In this document: positions 24,764 through 32,941 of the stretch, in pieces | How positions within the stretch are numbered: position 1 is the stretch's first letter | Layout of the letters: each line of letters starts with the position of its first letter | Assembly: GCA_029778665.1 (NCBI GenBank) | Contig: JAKOPX010000303.1 | Span: 1 to 33,599 of the forward strand | Length of the DNA stretch: 33,599 nucleotides | DNA from: Bacillota bacterium | GTDB lineage: Bacteria > Bacillota > Clostridia > Acetivibrionales > DTU013 | Reading direction: 5' to 3' | Translations under genes and position numbers: made by a program | The notes under the pieces: model-generated | What the model saw: the letters and a program-made list of their open reading frames with translations, nothing else | The model's database searches: none | What the model was told of the DNA's origin: nothing

Positions 24764-25343
24764 ATTTAATAATCCCTTCCGCAGAACTGGTCCGCGCCTC
24801 ACAGGCAATGTTTCTCTCCCAGTCCTCTCTTGTCAGGCAGGTAATGTGAAGTGTGCGGATATCTCCGGTCTGCTGCCAGAAGACATCCTTCTTCGTATGA
24901 TGATATCTGAAACCGCATTTTTCCTGGACACGTTTTGACTTCACATTGCCATCGAAATATCCTGCCCATATCTTCGTCAGCTTCAGGTCCTCAAAGCCGT
25001 GGCGCAGCAATTCCCTGGCGGCCTCGGGGATCAGTCCCCTGCCCCAGAAAGGGACGCCTATCCAGAATCCGATCTCGGCTTCCGTGTCTGGCAGACCGAG
25101 GCTGCTGGCCTTCCCGATCATCAGCCCGATGCTGCCGATGGCCCTGTTGTCCTCTTTCAGACAGACAGCATAGTTTTCATTCACGGCAAGCACGTTCCTG
25201 ATTATCTCGAGGCTGTTCTCCACGCTCGTATGAGGCGGCCATCCTGCCATGGGACCGACCCGCGGATCCTTCGCATATTCGAACAGGCTCTCTGCATCTG
25301 ATTCAAGCCACGGACGCAGTATCAGTCTCTCAGTCCGCAGTTC
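24750..25343 (-). CDS. GNAT acetyltransferase, RimJ/RimL type
   Basis: The 197-residue protein has the N-terminal MELRTERLILRPWLESDAESLFEYA of RimJ/RimL-like GNAT enzymes, then IGSIGLM, AEIGFWIGVPFWGRGLIPEAARELLRHGF (the acetyl-CoA-binding region) and KSKRVQEKCGFRYHH. It acetylates an unknown amine. ATG 25343 with GGGGTG upstream is favoured over the start at 25379, which lies inside a repeat element. It is first in a two-gene unit with the TIGR04076-like gene. Confidence 0.85.
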   Translation of the reverse strand, partial: ELRTERLILRPWLESDAESLFEYAKDPRVGPMAGWPPHTSVENSLEIIRNVLAVNENYAVCLKEDNRAIGSIGLMIGKASSLGLPDTEAEIGFWIGVPFWGRGLIPEAARELLRHGFEDLKLTKIWAGYFDGNVKSKRVQEKCGFRYHHTKKDVFWQQTGDIRTLHITCLTREDWERNIACEARTSSAEGIIKYEES

Positions 25344-25366
25344 CATTACACACACCCCTGTACCGC

Positions 25367-25506
25367 GTGCCCGGCACATAGACAGCTATCTCTTTAAAAG
25401 CGGCATCCAAAATCTGACGATCCCAGAACTCCTTCCCGGAACTCCATTTGCGCAGTACAGGATGGAGTCTTCGCATCGGCAACTGGCTGACTGCCGCGCC
25501 AGGCAC
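25367..25506. repeat. REP/MITE-like element, long form
   Basis: It is bounded by GTGCCCGGCAC (25367-25377) and GCGCCAGGCAC (25496-25506). Internal blocks next to the ends, CTGTCT near one and GCAGTCAG near the other (minus-strand reading), match those of the element at 32942-33026. It sits between the divergent GNAT and AraC genes. A 73-codon frame across it has no recognisable family. Confidence 0.6.
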
Positions 25507-25600
25507 TTTTTTAATATGATTAAAGCAAATTCCGCAATTAATATCAATCATTACTTTTTTCTGTATGGTATTCTATACATGTAGATAACGGAGGGCGGTC

Positions 25601-26455
25601 ATGGATTACAAAACCCACATAAAACGGGCGATCGATTACATAGAGGAGAACCTGAAAGACGAGATCACCATAGCCGACTGTGCAAGGGTTTCCGGTTACT
25701 CTGACTACCACTTTATCCGTGTATTCAGGGAAGCTACAGGCTTCACGCCTGCCGAGTATATACGCAAACGCAGGCTTACGGAGATTATCAAAAACATGCG
25801 CGACGGTGTGCCTGTTTCGGAAATAGCCTTTGAATACGGCTTCAATTCCAGGGAGAACTTTACACGGGCTTTTGCCTCAGAGTACCACATCCTGCCGTCA
25901 GAATACAAGGCTTCACAGAACAGCCTGAAACTGTGCGAGCCGATCACGTTCGATACGCCTCCGTTTGAAGTAAAGCCGGAGTTTGTTGGCCTTGAGCCGT
26001 TCGACCTGGTGGTGTATAAAAGCGACGAAGACTACCCGACCAACTTCTGGAACAAGTACAACGGCCGGAAATGGTCCAGGAAACTGACCGGCGGGAAGGT
26101 TTGCGAGGATTACGGCGTCAGCGTATGGAATGCGGCCGAAAACAGGCTTGATTATTATATCGGTGTCAGGAAAAGAGACGCTCTCGGAGATACGGGAAAT
26201 ACGACCGTGCTTTCGGTCCCGTGTGGCCTGTATGCAGTATTCACAACACCTCCGAGTTCACATTTTGATTTCGTCAACACCATACACCGTACGTGGGACT
26301 ATATAAACAACGAGTGGCTGCCGGGCAGCGGATACGAACGCACAGGCGGCTATGAATTCGAAACGTATATCGAAAGCTCTCATACCTTCAGCGAAAAAAT
26401 CTACATACCATTGAAGCGCAAAAGCATTCCTGGTGCACCAAGGGGTGTTGAATAA
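25601..26455 (+). CDS. AraC-family regulator with GyrI-like effector domain
   Basis: The 284-residue protein begins with an AraC-type DNA-binding domain (about 1-105; ITIADCARVSGYSDYHFIRVFREATGFTPAEYI and VSEIAFEYGFNSRENFTRAF). This is followed by a GyrI/SOUL-like ligand domain (about 110-275; VGLEPFDLVVYK, DYYIGVRK, VPCGLYAVFTTPP and YEFETYIES). The layout is that of Rob/TetD-like regulators sensing small hydrophobic ligands. A good GGAGGG site precedes the ATG. It forms a two-gene unit with the hypothetical gene 20 bases downstream, which it may control. The short palindrome TACATGTA lies 22 bases upstream. Confidence 0.88.
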   Translation: MDYKTHIKRAIDYIEENLKDEITIADCARVSGYSDYHFIRVFREATGFTPAEYIRKRRLTEIIKNMRDGVPVSEIAFEYGFNSRENFTRAFASEYHILPSEYKASQNSLKLCEPITFDTPPFEVKPEFVGLEPFDLVVYKSDEDYPTNFWNKYNGRKWSRKLTGGKVCEDYGVSVWNAAENRLDYYIGVRKRDALGDTGNTTVLSVPCGLYAVFTTPPSSHFDFVNTIHRTWDYINNEWLPGSGYERTGGYEFETYIESSHTFSEKIYIPLKRKSIPGAPRGVE

Positions 26456-26475
26456 ATTGTGCAGGAGGGATTCTT

Positions 26476-27405
26476 ATGAAAAAGCAGCTTAACATTTCCT
26501 GGGACGGTGTCCGTGATTCGACAGGCTACCTGTTTTCCTTCGCAAAATCACTGTCCGCAGCGGTAAAAAACAGCCCGTTTTCAGACAAAGCAGAAGATAT
26601 CGTAGCCACATCGGGGTTTGCATTCAGGATGTGGGTCAGCAGAGACCTTTGCCCGTCGGCGACAAGCATATGGGACTTTGAAAGCCAGAAACCGTGGGTG
26701 GAAAACGGCGGCCTGACCTGCGATTACGTCGGACGCTACTGGGAACAGAATGATATCGAGGAGGAGAAACGGCTCGAAGCGACCAGTATCATCAAAGCAA
26801 GCATCGACAGGGGCATCCCTGCAGTTTCCTGGGACACAGGCATTCCGGAATGGGGCCTGATCACCGGCTACGACGATGATGCACAGATGTTCTCCGTACT
26901 GGCAATCAACAACGCAGCCCCCGACCCTGCGAACCCGGTCCTTATGCCCTATGACATTCTTGGCAAACGCGAGATACCGATCCTTTCGGTCCTGACCGTT
27001 ACAGGCAGAACGGACAAAACGGAGGAGCAGATCCTCAGGGACACGCTCAAACTTGCGGCAAACCACCTCAAAGGCGGGGAATGGTGCGACAACGCAAAAG
27101 GCCTTGAGGCATATCCTGCCCTGATAAGGGTTTTCGATGAGGACCCTGAACTCTCCTCATCCTGGAACGCCGAATATTTCCTCGGCACATATGCTGCTTT
27201 GAAGGAATACGCTTACAGGTATCTTGAAAAATCCGGGGAAACCAGGCTGGCGAAGCTTTACCGGTCCGTTTACGACGCCTGGATGGAAGCATTCAGGATC
27301 AAGACTGGCGAAGACGCTTCACAGCCCGAAGTCAGGGCAAAGATCGCATCCCTGCTTCGGTCTGCATACGAAAGCGAAAAGGAAGCCGTCGCAATAATGG
27401 AATGA
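26476..27405 (+). CDS. Hypothetical protein, possibly with a BtrH/C39-like N-terminal fold
   Basis: The 309-residue protein is soluble with no signal peptide. The segment GIPAVSWDTGIPEWGLITGYDDDAQMFSVL resembles the central strands of BtrH/C39-peptidase-like domains seen in many uncharacterised clostridial proteins, but a catalytic Cys at the expected N-terminal place is not visible. The C-terminal 110 residues look helical (LRDTLKLAANHLKG and onward). AGGAGGG lies six bases before the ATG. It is co-transcribed with the AraC/GyrI regulator and ends at the terminator at 27417-27462. Function is unknown; processing of a small molecule sensed by the regulator is only a guess. Confidence 0.6.
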   Translation: MKKQLNISWDGVRDSTGYLFSFAKSLSAAVKNSPFSDKAEDIVATSGFAFRMWVSRDLCPSATSIWDFESQKPWVENGGLTCDYVGRYWEQNDIEEEKRLEATSIIKASIDRGIPAVSWDTGIPEWGLITGYDDDAQMFSVLAINNAAPDPANPVLMPYDILGKREIPILSVLTVTGRTDKTEEQILRDTLKLAANHLKGGEWCDNAKGLEAYPALIRVFDEDPELSSSWNAEYFLGTYAALKEYAYRYLEKSGETRLAKLYRSVYDAWMEAFRIKTGEDASQPEVRAKIASLLRSAYESEKEAVAIME

Positions 27406-27416
27406 CGAAGATCGTT

Positions 27417-27462
27417 AAATCCTTCCGGCTTTCGCGTTTAAGCAGTGCCGGAAGGATTTTTT
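27417..27462 (+). terminator. Rho-independent terminator, copy 3 of a repeated hairpin
   Basis: The stem AAATCCTTCCGGC (27417-27429) pairs perfectly with 27447-27459 and a T-run follows. Its reverse complement, loop included, resembles the minus-strand terminators at 15-61 and 1636-1681. Confidence 0.93.
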
Positions 27463-27501
27463 CTGCAAATGACCTGTTGATCACTGTACCAGGTACAAAA
27501 A

Positions 27502-28620
27502 CTAACTAAGCAAGTTAATAATAAAATCCCCCGTGTTTTTGGCACTGTGTCTTTTGCCGTAAACTTCCTGGGCCTGCCTCATCTGGTCCAGTTTCTCAGG
27601 CCTCGAGTAAAGCTGCATTATGACGTCGCAGATCCTCGAGTATTTCCCGGCATATACTGCAAGATTGTTGTTTAAGAGGAAATAGGCGTTCCGGTTTTCA
27701 ACTCCGGGGATCGGTTCGGTGATGATAAGCGGCTTTCGTTTCGTCAGGGCTTCAGACACGGTCAGTCCGCCCGGCTTGGTGATGATCACGTCTGCCGCAT
27801 CCATGTAGAGTTCCATGTTGTCAACATAGCCGACAACGACTACCTCCTTGCTGTACGGCGTGCTTGCGATCTTCTTTGCAAGGCGTGCGTTGCGGCCACA
27901 TATAACAACGGTCTGGAAATCCATGGGGACTTTGTCGATGTCCGCCAGGATCTCAGGAATGTTGCCGAACCCGACACTGCTGGAAATCAGCAGCATCGTC
28001 ATTTTATCCTTGATGTTCAGCCTTTCCCGGGCTTCAGACATCGGTATGTCCGTGGAAAACTCCTCCTTGACGGGAATGCCGAAAGGCAGCAGTTTATTGA
28101 CATCCATCCCTTTCCTGCGCGCTTCGTGTATAAGCAGTTCGTTCGCCACAATATAGTAATCCAGCACCGTATCCTCCCAGAAAGGATGCAGCGTGAAGTC
28201 AGTTATGATGCCGAATACGGGTATACGGGCGTCCAGTGCTCCATCCCGCCTCATCTGTGAAATGATGATGGCGGTAAAGATATGGGTGCAGACTATGACA
28301 TTCGGCTTTTTCGATTCTATGTATTTCTGCATCTTGCTCTTTGAAGCTTCTGCTATCGTATATGGCAGGAAAGTCTTTCGCGCTTTTTCCTTTTCGGAAA
28401 CCTTCTCGGCATTGTCATACATCAGCAGGTGCAGTTTGGGAGAATGCCTTGCAATGGATGTATAACCGACGTCTACTATTTCGCCCATCAGCTTGCTCAG
28501 GTATTTATATGTATCGAGTACGGTACATTCAACTCCCCGGGTCTCAAGATACCGTGCCAGGGCAAAACTTGCGGAATTGTGTCCCTGTCCTGCTGTTACC
28601 GTCAAAAACAAAGCTTTCAT
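27502..28620 (-). CDS. MGDG-synthase/UgtP-type glycosyltransferase
   Basis: The 372-residue protein belongs to the GT28 family that adds sugar to diacylglycerol (glycolipid synthesis at the inner membrane face) or acts like MurG. The N-terminal acceptor domain begins MKALFLTVTAGQGHNSASFALA with the GxGH loop (11-14) and has FGIITDFTLHPFW. The C-terminal nucleotide-sugar domain has ISSSVGFGNIPEIL, VVICGRNARL, VVGYVDNM and ITKPGGLTVSEAL. Assignment to glycolipid rather than peptidoglycan synthesis rests on the MGDG_synth-type N-terminus. ATG 28620 has GGGGAG nine bases upstream. It has its own promoter at 28665-28693. Confidence 0.85.
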   Translation of the reverse strand: MKALFLTVTAGQGHNSASFALARYLETRGVECTVLDTYKYLSKLMGEIVDVGYTSIARHSPKLHLLMYDNAEKVSEKEKARKTFLPYTIAEASKSKMQKYIESKKPNVIVCTHIFTAIIISQMRRDGALDARIPVFGIITDFTLHPFWEDTVLDYYIVANELLIHEARRKGMDVNKLLPFGIPVKEEFSTDIPMSEARERLNIKDKMTMLLISSSVGFGNIPEILADIDKVPMDFQTVVICGRNARLAKKIASTPYSKEVVVVGYVDNMELYMDAADVIITKPGGLTVSEALTKRKPLIITEPIPGVENRNAYFLLNNNLAVYAGKYSRICDVIMQLYSRPEKLDQMRQAQEVYGKRHSAKNTGDFIINLLS

Positions 28621-28664
28621 TTCACACAACTCCCCATTGCATGTACTGCATATGATCTACAAAA

Positions 28665-28693
28665 ATTATACTATAATTTTCAGGTATTCACAA
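28665..28693 (-). promoter_or_regulatory. Sigma-A-type promoter of the glycosyltransferase
   Basis: TTGTGA (28693-28688) and TATAAT (28670-28665) are 17 bases apart on the minus strand, 45 bases before the start codon. Confidence 0.75.
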
Positions 28694-28805
28694 AACCTGT
28701 CCGGCAGCAGCCTCACCACATGATTTATTTAGCATACCTGGCACCATTATTAATCTAAAGTTTTCTCAAATATGTAACCCTTTATCTTCACTCCGCCGCC
28801 GGTAA

Positions 28806-28964
28806 TCAATCCACACTGCAATTCCACTGCATCAGTGAAATCTTTTCGGCCAGTTCGATCGTAAGATAATCAGATGTGATTATCGATATAATATCTTCCT
28901 GGTTTTTTTCATTTTCCCCGTATGATAAAATCATATGCCCATGTCCGTTTTCCGGTTTCTCCAT
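28806..28964 (-). CDS. Small hypothetical protein, 52 residues
   Basis: The frame begins MEKPENGHGHMILSYGE and is preceded by AGAGGTG at a good distance. A TATAAT box (29007-29002) lies about 40 bases upstream. The protein is acidic with a predicted helical C-terminal half (SDYLTIELAEKISLMQW) and no membrane segment. It is transcribed divergently from the short AraC regulator at 29096. No family was recognised. Confidence 0.5.
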   Translation of the reverse strand: MEKPENGHGHMILSYGENEKNQEDIISIITSDYLTIELAEKISLMQWNCSVD

Positions 28965-28981
28965 ACAACACCTCTTGCAGG

Positions 28982-29007
28982 TATTGGTAATATATGCCAA
29001 TATTATA
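28982..29007. promoter_or_regulatory. Near-palindrome and -10 box between divergent genes
   Basis: TATTGG (28982-28987) and CCAATA (28997-29002) form a dyad of about 21 bases just downstream of the minus-strand TATAAT (29007-29002). This placement would suit a repressor, perhaps the adjacent AraC-type protein. Confidence 0.45.
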
Positions 29008-29095
29008 CAGTGCCTGGATCATAGCAGTACAGGAAATGTTTTATTATAATTTTTATTGTATACTGAAAGCACCGTACGGTTCAGGAGGAGACACC

Positions 29096-29413
29096 ATGGA
29101 ATGCCCGGAAGCGGTCAGGGCTGCTCTGGAATACATTGAGGAGAACCTGAAGACAGACATAACGGCCGAAGAACTGGCAAAGATGGCAAACTATTCGACA
29201 TACCACTATTACCGCCTTTTTTCGTCCGTCATGGGTTCTTCTGTCGCCGGCTATATCCTGAAACGGCGCCTTGACCACGCGCTCGCAGAGATCGCCTGCG
29301 GCCGCAGGGCAACAGATGTGGTGTATGAGTACGGGTTTGACACTTATGCCGGGTTTTACAAGGCATTCGTAAAGATGTACGGGTGTTCTCCGAAAAAATA
29401 CCTCAGCATTTAA
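29096..29413 (+). CDS. Short AraC-type transcriptional regulator
   Basis: The 105-residue protein is an AraC DNA-binding domain only, with both helix-turn-helix units (ITAEELAKMANYSTYHYYRLFSSVMGSS and ATDVVYEYGFDTYAGFYKAFVKMYG). No ligand domain is attached, unlike the AraC/GyrI protein at 25601. GGAGGAG precedes the ATG; the longer frame from 28994 is not needed. It is followed after 36 bases by the kinase gene, probably in one operon. Confidence 0.85.
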   Translation: MECPEAVRAALEYIEENLKTDITAEELAKMANYSTYHYYRLFSSVMGSSVAGYILKRRLDHALAEIACGRRATDVVYEYGFDTYAGFYKAFVKMYGCSPKKYLSI

Positions 29414-29449
29414 AAGGACCACAAACCTGGAAAACCGGAGGTTCCGATC

Positions 29450-30403
29450 ATGTTTACCGAAAGGGAACTTCGCACTGTCCTGGGGAACTGGGACACGGGC
29501 AAAAATCCCACTATAACTGACATCTATGTCAACGACGGTTCAAAAAAATCCGGCAGCGTCTGGGCTGTCGGCAGCGATTACATACTGAAAGCCGGTGACC
29601 GTGATGCGCTCATGAAAAACATCAGGATAGCCAAAGCCCTTCACAGGCAGGGCTTTTACTCCTCTCTTCCGGTCATGACAAAGGACGGGAAAGAGATCCT
29701 CGATGGTCCCGGCGGGCAGGCATTCATCCTTATCCGCAGCCTGAAAGGGACACCGCTTCCCAGGTCCGAAAAGTTCGGCGACGACCGTGCCAGGTATGCC
29801 GGTAAATACGGCATAAGCATCGCACGGCTCCACAAGGCGCTGAAATCCATACAGAAGGATATTTCACCCGATGAAGTCGACCTTTACAGGAACGTTTCCG
29901 ATTGGGCGCTGCCGAATGTCAGGCAGCAGAATATCCAGTGGAGCATGGGCATCAGCGACGAATTTTTCAGCGATTATGCATCCGGCTTCGGAAAGCTGTA
30001 TGACAAGCTGCCGAAGCAGCTCATCCACAGAGATCCCAACCCGGGCAATATACTGTTTGACGATGGTGAAGTAACGGGATTCATCGATTTCGATCTGAGC
30101 GAATGCAATATACGCCTGTGGGATGTCTGCTACTGCGCGACCGGTATCCTCGCAGAAGACAGTAACGAGGCTTATGAAAAATGGCCGGAGATACTCGGTG
30201 GGATACTGCGTGGCTATGACCTGGAGGGAAAACTGACGACGGAAGAAAAGCAGGCAGTGTTTTACGTGATCTGCTCGATCCAGATGATCTGCGTCGCGTA
30301 TTTCGGCAGCAGCGACAAGTTCAGGGAACTGGCGGAAGCAAACCGCCGGATGCTTAAATATATCATCCGGAACAGGGAGAAAATCGAAGGCATATTCGCC
30401 TGA
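29450..30403 (+). CDS. APH-type phosphotransferase
   Basis: The 317-residue protein has the aminoglycoside/homoserine-type kinase fold. Key blocks are the catalytic loop LIHRDPNPGNILFDD (His193-Arg-Asp195, Asn200) and the metal-binding FIDFDLSE (Asp213, Asp215). The loop has HRD where many APH enzymes have HGD. The N-lobe begins with a GSVWAVGSDYILKAG strand. The substrate is unknown: an antibiotic, choline, homoserine or another alcohol is possible. GGAGG precedes the ATG. It shares an operon with the short AraC regulator and ends at a hairpin at 30414-30442. Confidence 0.8.
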   Translation: MFTERELRTVLGNWDTGKNPTITDIYVNDGSKKSGSVWAVGSDYILKAGDRDALMKNIRIAKALHRQGFYSSLPVMTKDGKEILDGPGGQAFILIRSLKGTPLPRSEKFGDDRARYAGKYGISIARLHKALKSIQKDISPDEVDLYRNVSDWALPNVRQQNIQWSMGISDEFFSDYASGFGKLYDKLPKQLIHRDPNPGNILFDDGEVTGFIDFDLSECNIRLWDVCYCATGILAEDSNEAYEKWPEILGGILRGYDLEGKLTTEEKQAVFYVICSIQMICVAYFGSSDKFRELAEANRRMLKYIIRNREKIEGIFA

Positions 30404-30413
30404 TGCTTCGGCG

Positions 30414-30442
30414 GCGGCCGGTACTTCACAGATACCGGCCGC
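30414..30442 (+). terminator. Probable terminator of the AraC/APH operon
   Basis: A 10-bp perfect stem (GCGGCCGGTA with 30433-30442) and nine-base loop lie 11 bases after the stop; the trailing sequence is TGTTCAATTAATT, with few Ts. The 30443-30610 spacer has two more CCGGCCGG words and no gene. Confidence 0.6.
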
Positions 30443-30613
30443 TGTTCAATTAATTCCGGCCGGTAATGCTGGCAGGTGTTCAATCCATGCAGGCTATATC
30501 CCGATAAGCCGGCCGGCTTGACCATCCTTCCGTAATATACCGTCAGTTGCTTTGTCTTACCTTGTTTTTCTCTGTCAAATCCGTCTCACCCGAAAATCTG
30601 CTTTTACGTTTTT

Positions 30614-30674
30614 GCGTAATTGCATATTGACATGTGGCAAAATTTATTGTGTTATGTAATTGCGTAATTACGTA
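30614..30674 (+). promoter_or_regulatory. Promoter and repeated palindromic operator of the regulator at 30695
   Basis: TTGACA (30627-30632) and TGTTAT (30650-30655) are 17 bases apart. GCGTAATT occurs at 30614 and 30662, TGTAATTG at 30655, and the perfect palindrome CGTAATTACG at 30663-30672. The sites flank the promoter, suggesting autoregulation. Confidence 0.7.
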
Positions 30675-30694
30675 TTTTAAAAGGAGGCATCATC

Positions 30695-31336
30695 ATGGAA
30701 AGGAATTATGGCGCAGAGATCGATATGCTGAATGCAGAAATCAGTTCACTAAGGAAGGAACTGCAGGAACTCGGGGAACTTGTAAGGTCATTTGCCCATG
30801 GTCAGTCAAAACAGCCTGACGCAAAGCCTCTGAAAAGGGTCCACCAGATGAGGAACATGCATCCTGACAAGCGCCTGAGCGAGAAAATGGAAGAGTTGTG
30901 TACACTGACGGATGAGAAAGGCGTTACCGGAATGATAACTTATCTTGGCGTCTACGCCTCCGGCGGCAGTCAATCGAACTGGATAAGGAATGAAGTCTGC
31001 ACGGATGACCTGCTGGCACTGATCGAAAACCGCACCGCGGAAAAGGTCCTGAACTGCATAGGCAGCAACGACAGGCTGAACATACTGCTTGCCCTCCTGA
31101 AAAAACCGATGACCGTGGCTGAAATAGTGAGCGAATGCGGCCTTAATTCAACTGGCCAGGCATACCACCATATGAAGCCGCTGCTTGCCGCAGACCTGAT
31201 CATCGAAGATGCGAACTCCAAGGGTGTCTACGTGGTCCAGCCTCACAAGGTCCAGGGCATAATCATGCTGCTGGCAGGCATTTGCGACATGGTCGATGAA
31301 ACTTACTCAAAAGGTACATGGGACAGCAATGAGTAA
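30695..31336 (+). CDS. ArsR-like winged-helix regulator with N-terminal coiled coil
   Basis: The 213-residue protein starts with a coiled coil (about 5-35, LNAEISSLRKELQELGELV), a linker, and a mid domain containing ITYLGVYASGGSQSNW. Its winged helix is of the ArsR/HTH_5 sort (about 115-185, DRLNILLALLKKPMTVAEIVSECGLNSTGQAYHHMKPLLAADLI). No metal-binding cysteine pair typical of ArsR is seen. GGAGG precedes the ATG, and the promoter region carries repeated palindromes that are likely its own operator. No target gene is evident beside it; the next gene is convergent. Confidence 0.75.
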   Translation: MERNYGAEIDMLNAEISSLRKELQELGELVRSFAHGQSKQPDAKPLKRVHQMRNMHPDKRLSEKMEELCTLTDEKGVTGMITYLGVYASGGSQSNWIRNEVCTDDLLALIENRTAEKVLNCIGSNDRLNILLALLKKPMTVAEIVSECGLNSTGQAYHHMKPLLAADLIIEDANSKGVYVVQPHKVQGIIMLLAGICDMVDETYSKGTWDSNE

Positions 31337-31445
31337 ATTTAAACAATACTGCAGGGGCAGTACGGTGAAAACAGTACAGTAGAGGAAAAACAGTAACTAC
31401 CTTACAGCAGGGACCCTGGCAGACTTCAATGTACGCATGAGATCA

Positions 31446-32378
31446 TCATTTTTCAAATAATGACAGCTGGCCGCTCTTATGCGATCTTGACTCTCTTAAC
31501 GTGATTTTTTCATCATCCCCGACCCGGCCTGTCAGGATCTCTCCCTGCGGGTCATGCTTCCCGGCATTGCTGGCCACGGAAGCGTCGCTGCAGTTTGCGT
31601 AGCAATATACGCAGCCATTACGGCATGTATTATATGCACCTATATCGATGCTTTCACAGCATCCGCAGGAATCGCGCTGATTCCTGTCTCTTTTTATTTC
31701 GAGGCCATATCCGCATATACGCTCTATAAGGGCTTTATCGATGCAGTGTGCCTGCCCGATGCCGTATTCATCCAGGAATGATGCCTCACAGCAGGCCTTT
31801 ACCGTGATTCCGAAGTCTTTTGCGACCGCGGAGATCATTTCTGCAAGCCAGGCCATCTCATCCCTGCCGATCTCCCTTACGGCGTTCGTCCTCAGCCTGG
31901 GATACCTGTCCACAAAGCTAATGATGCACTGGTCCGTATGCCCGGCAAGCCTGCTGCAAAGCCCTGAAAATTGCTCCCTGTGGTATTCCGGGCTATATGC
32001 GTCATTCAGGATGATGGGATCATACCTCCAGACGACCTTCTCTTTCCCTATCCTGTCGCTCAGTTCGCAGAAGGTCCCGATTATCTCATCCTTGTCACGC
32101 AGAGTCCTTTCAACGGACCTGTCGTATGGGGTCAACGTGAACTGGAAATAGTACCTGTATCCCATCCTGTCGATGATATCCAGCCTGTCGAGCATGTTCA
32201 GCGGGTCCTTGGTCCAGAACACGATACAGTCGACGATGTCGGGCGACAGCATGACCTTGCTGACCATGGCATGGTTCATCGGGTTCCGCACCAGGACGTA
32301 ACCGGCACGCAGCCGGTTGATCAGCCACTCGGAATAAAAAGCGGGAATATCCGTCCTGCGGGATGCACTGATAATCAT
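31446..32378 (-). CDS. DUF1848 protein with radical-SAM-like cysteine motif
   Basis: The 310-residue protein begins SASRRTDIPAFYSEWLINRL, the DUF1848 signature, followed by VFWTKDPLNML and FQFTLTPYDR. The C-terminal quarter has a Cys cluster: Cys238, Cys240, Cys241, then Cys252-x3-Cys256-x2-Cys259 followed by Tyr260, the spacing of a radical-SAM [4Fe-4S] site, here at the C-terminus instead of near the N-terminus. Function is unknown; a photoproduct-lyase-like or tRNA/DNA-modification role has been suggested by such similarity. AGAGGA precedes the ATG. It lies downstream of the GNAT gene at 32475 on the same strand, 96 bases away. Confidence 0.85.
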   Translation of the reverse strand: MIISASRRTDIPAFYSEWLINRLRAGYVLVRNPMNHAMVSKVMLSPDIVDCIVFWTKDPLNMLDRLDIIDRMGYRYYFQFTLTPYDRSVERTLRDKDEIIGTFCELSDRIGKEKVVWRYDPIILNDAYSPEYHREQFSGLCSRLAGHTDQCIISFVDRYPRLRTNAVREIGRDEMAWLAEMISAVAKDFGITVKACCEASFLDEYGIGQAHCIDKALIERICGYGLEIKRDRNQRDSCGCCESIDIGAYNTCRNGCVYCYANCSDASVASNAGKHDPQGEILTGRVGDDEKITLRESRSHKSGQLSLFEK

Positions 32379-32474
32379 GATCTCAATCCTCTATCCTCAT
32401 GACTGCATGGATACACGATGGCGCGATGTCGTCAGCCCACTCCCCGTGCCATTGCCGCCCGAAACCTTCCAACA

Positions 32475-32918
32475 TCACGCCCCGATCCACCTGATGAACG
32501 CAGTCTTGTCCCTGCTGTTGAAACCGCATTTTTCATAGAACCTCAACGTATTTTCGTCCTTCGCACCGGTGAGCAGCATGATTTTATAACACCCGCTGTT
32601 TTCGGCGATCTCAGTGGCCTTTTGCATCAGGGCCCGAGCATATCCCCTGCACCTGTAGCCGCTGTGTGTCACCACATTTTCGATCAGCGCATAGGGCCTC
32701 ATGCCGCGCGTCAGGTTCTTTATCACTATGACAGTGACGCTGGACACTATTTTGCTGTCGACTTCGCCGACCAGGATATGATAGTTCCCGTCAGCGATCA
32801 TCTCTTTCCAGAGCGAGATAAGTTCCGGCGTTTCCGGGAGTTTCTCCTTTTCATGCAGGTGCAGGTAAAGCTCCTGTAGCCCGTCAAGGTCCGATTCCCT
32901 TACTTCCCTGATCAGCAA
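32475..32918 (-). CDS. GNAT acetyltransferase
   Basis: The 147-residue single-domain GNAT protein begins MLIREVRESDLDGLQELYLHLHE. It shows the acetyl-CoA-binding VVTHSGYRCRGYARALMQKATEIA segment and the terminal NTLRFYEKCGF. The start is TTG at 32918 behind GGAGG. Its substrate is unknown. A REP-like element lies just upstream (32942-33026). Confidence 0.88.
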   Translation of the reverse strand: MLIREVRESDLDGLQELYLHLHEKEKLPETPELISLWKEMIADGNYHILVGEVDSKIVSSVTVIVIKNLTRGMRPYALIENVVTHSGYRCRGYARALMQKATEIAENSGCYKIMLLTGAKDENTLRFYEKCGFNSRDKTAFIRWIGA

Positions 32919-32941
32919 GGCGCAAACCTCCGAGATAGTGT

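Noticed and set aside
25330-25551. 73-codon minus-strand frame over the REP-like element
   Set aside because: It coincides with a dispersed repeat and shows no family; a decayed transposase tail was considered but not supported.
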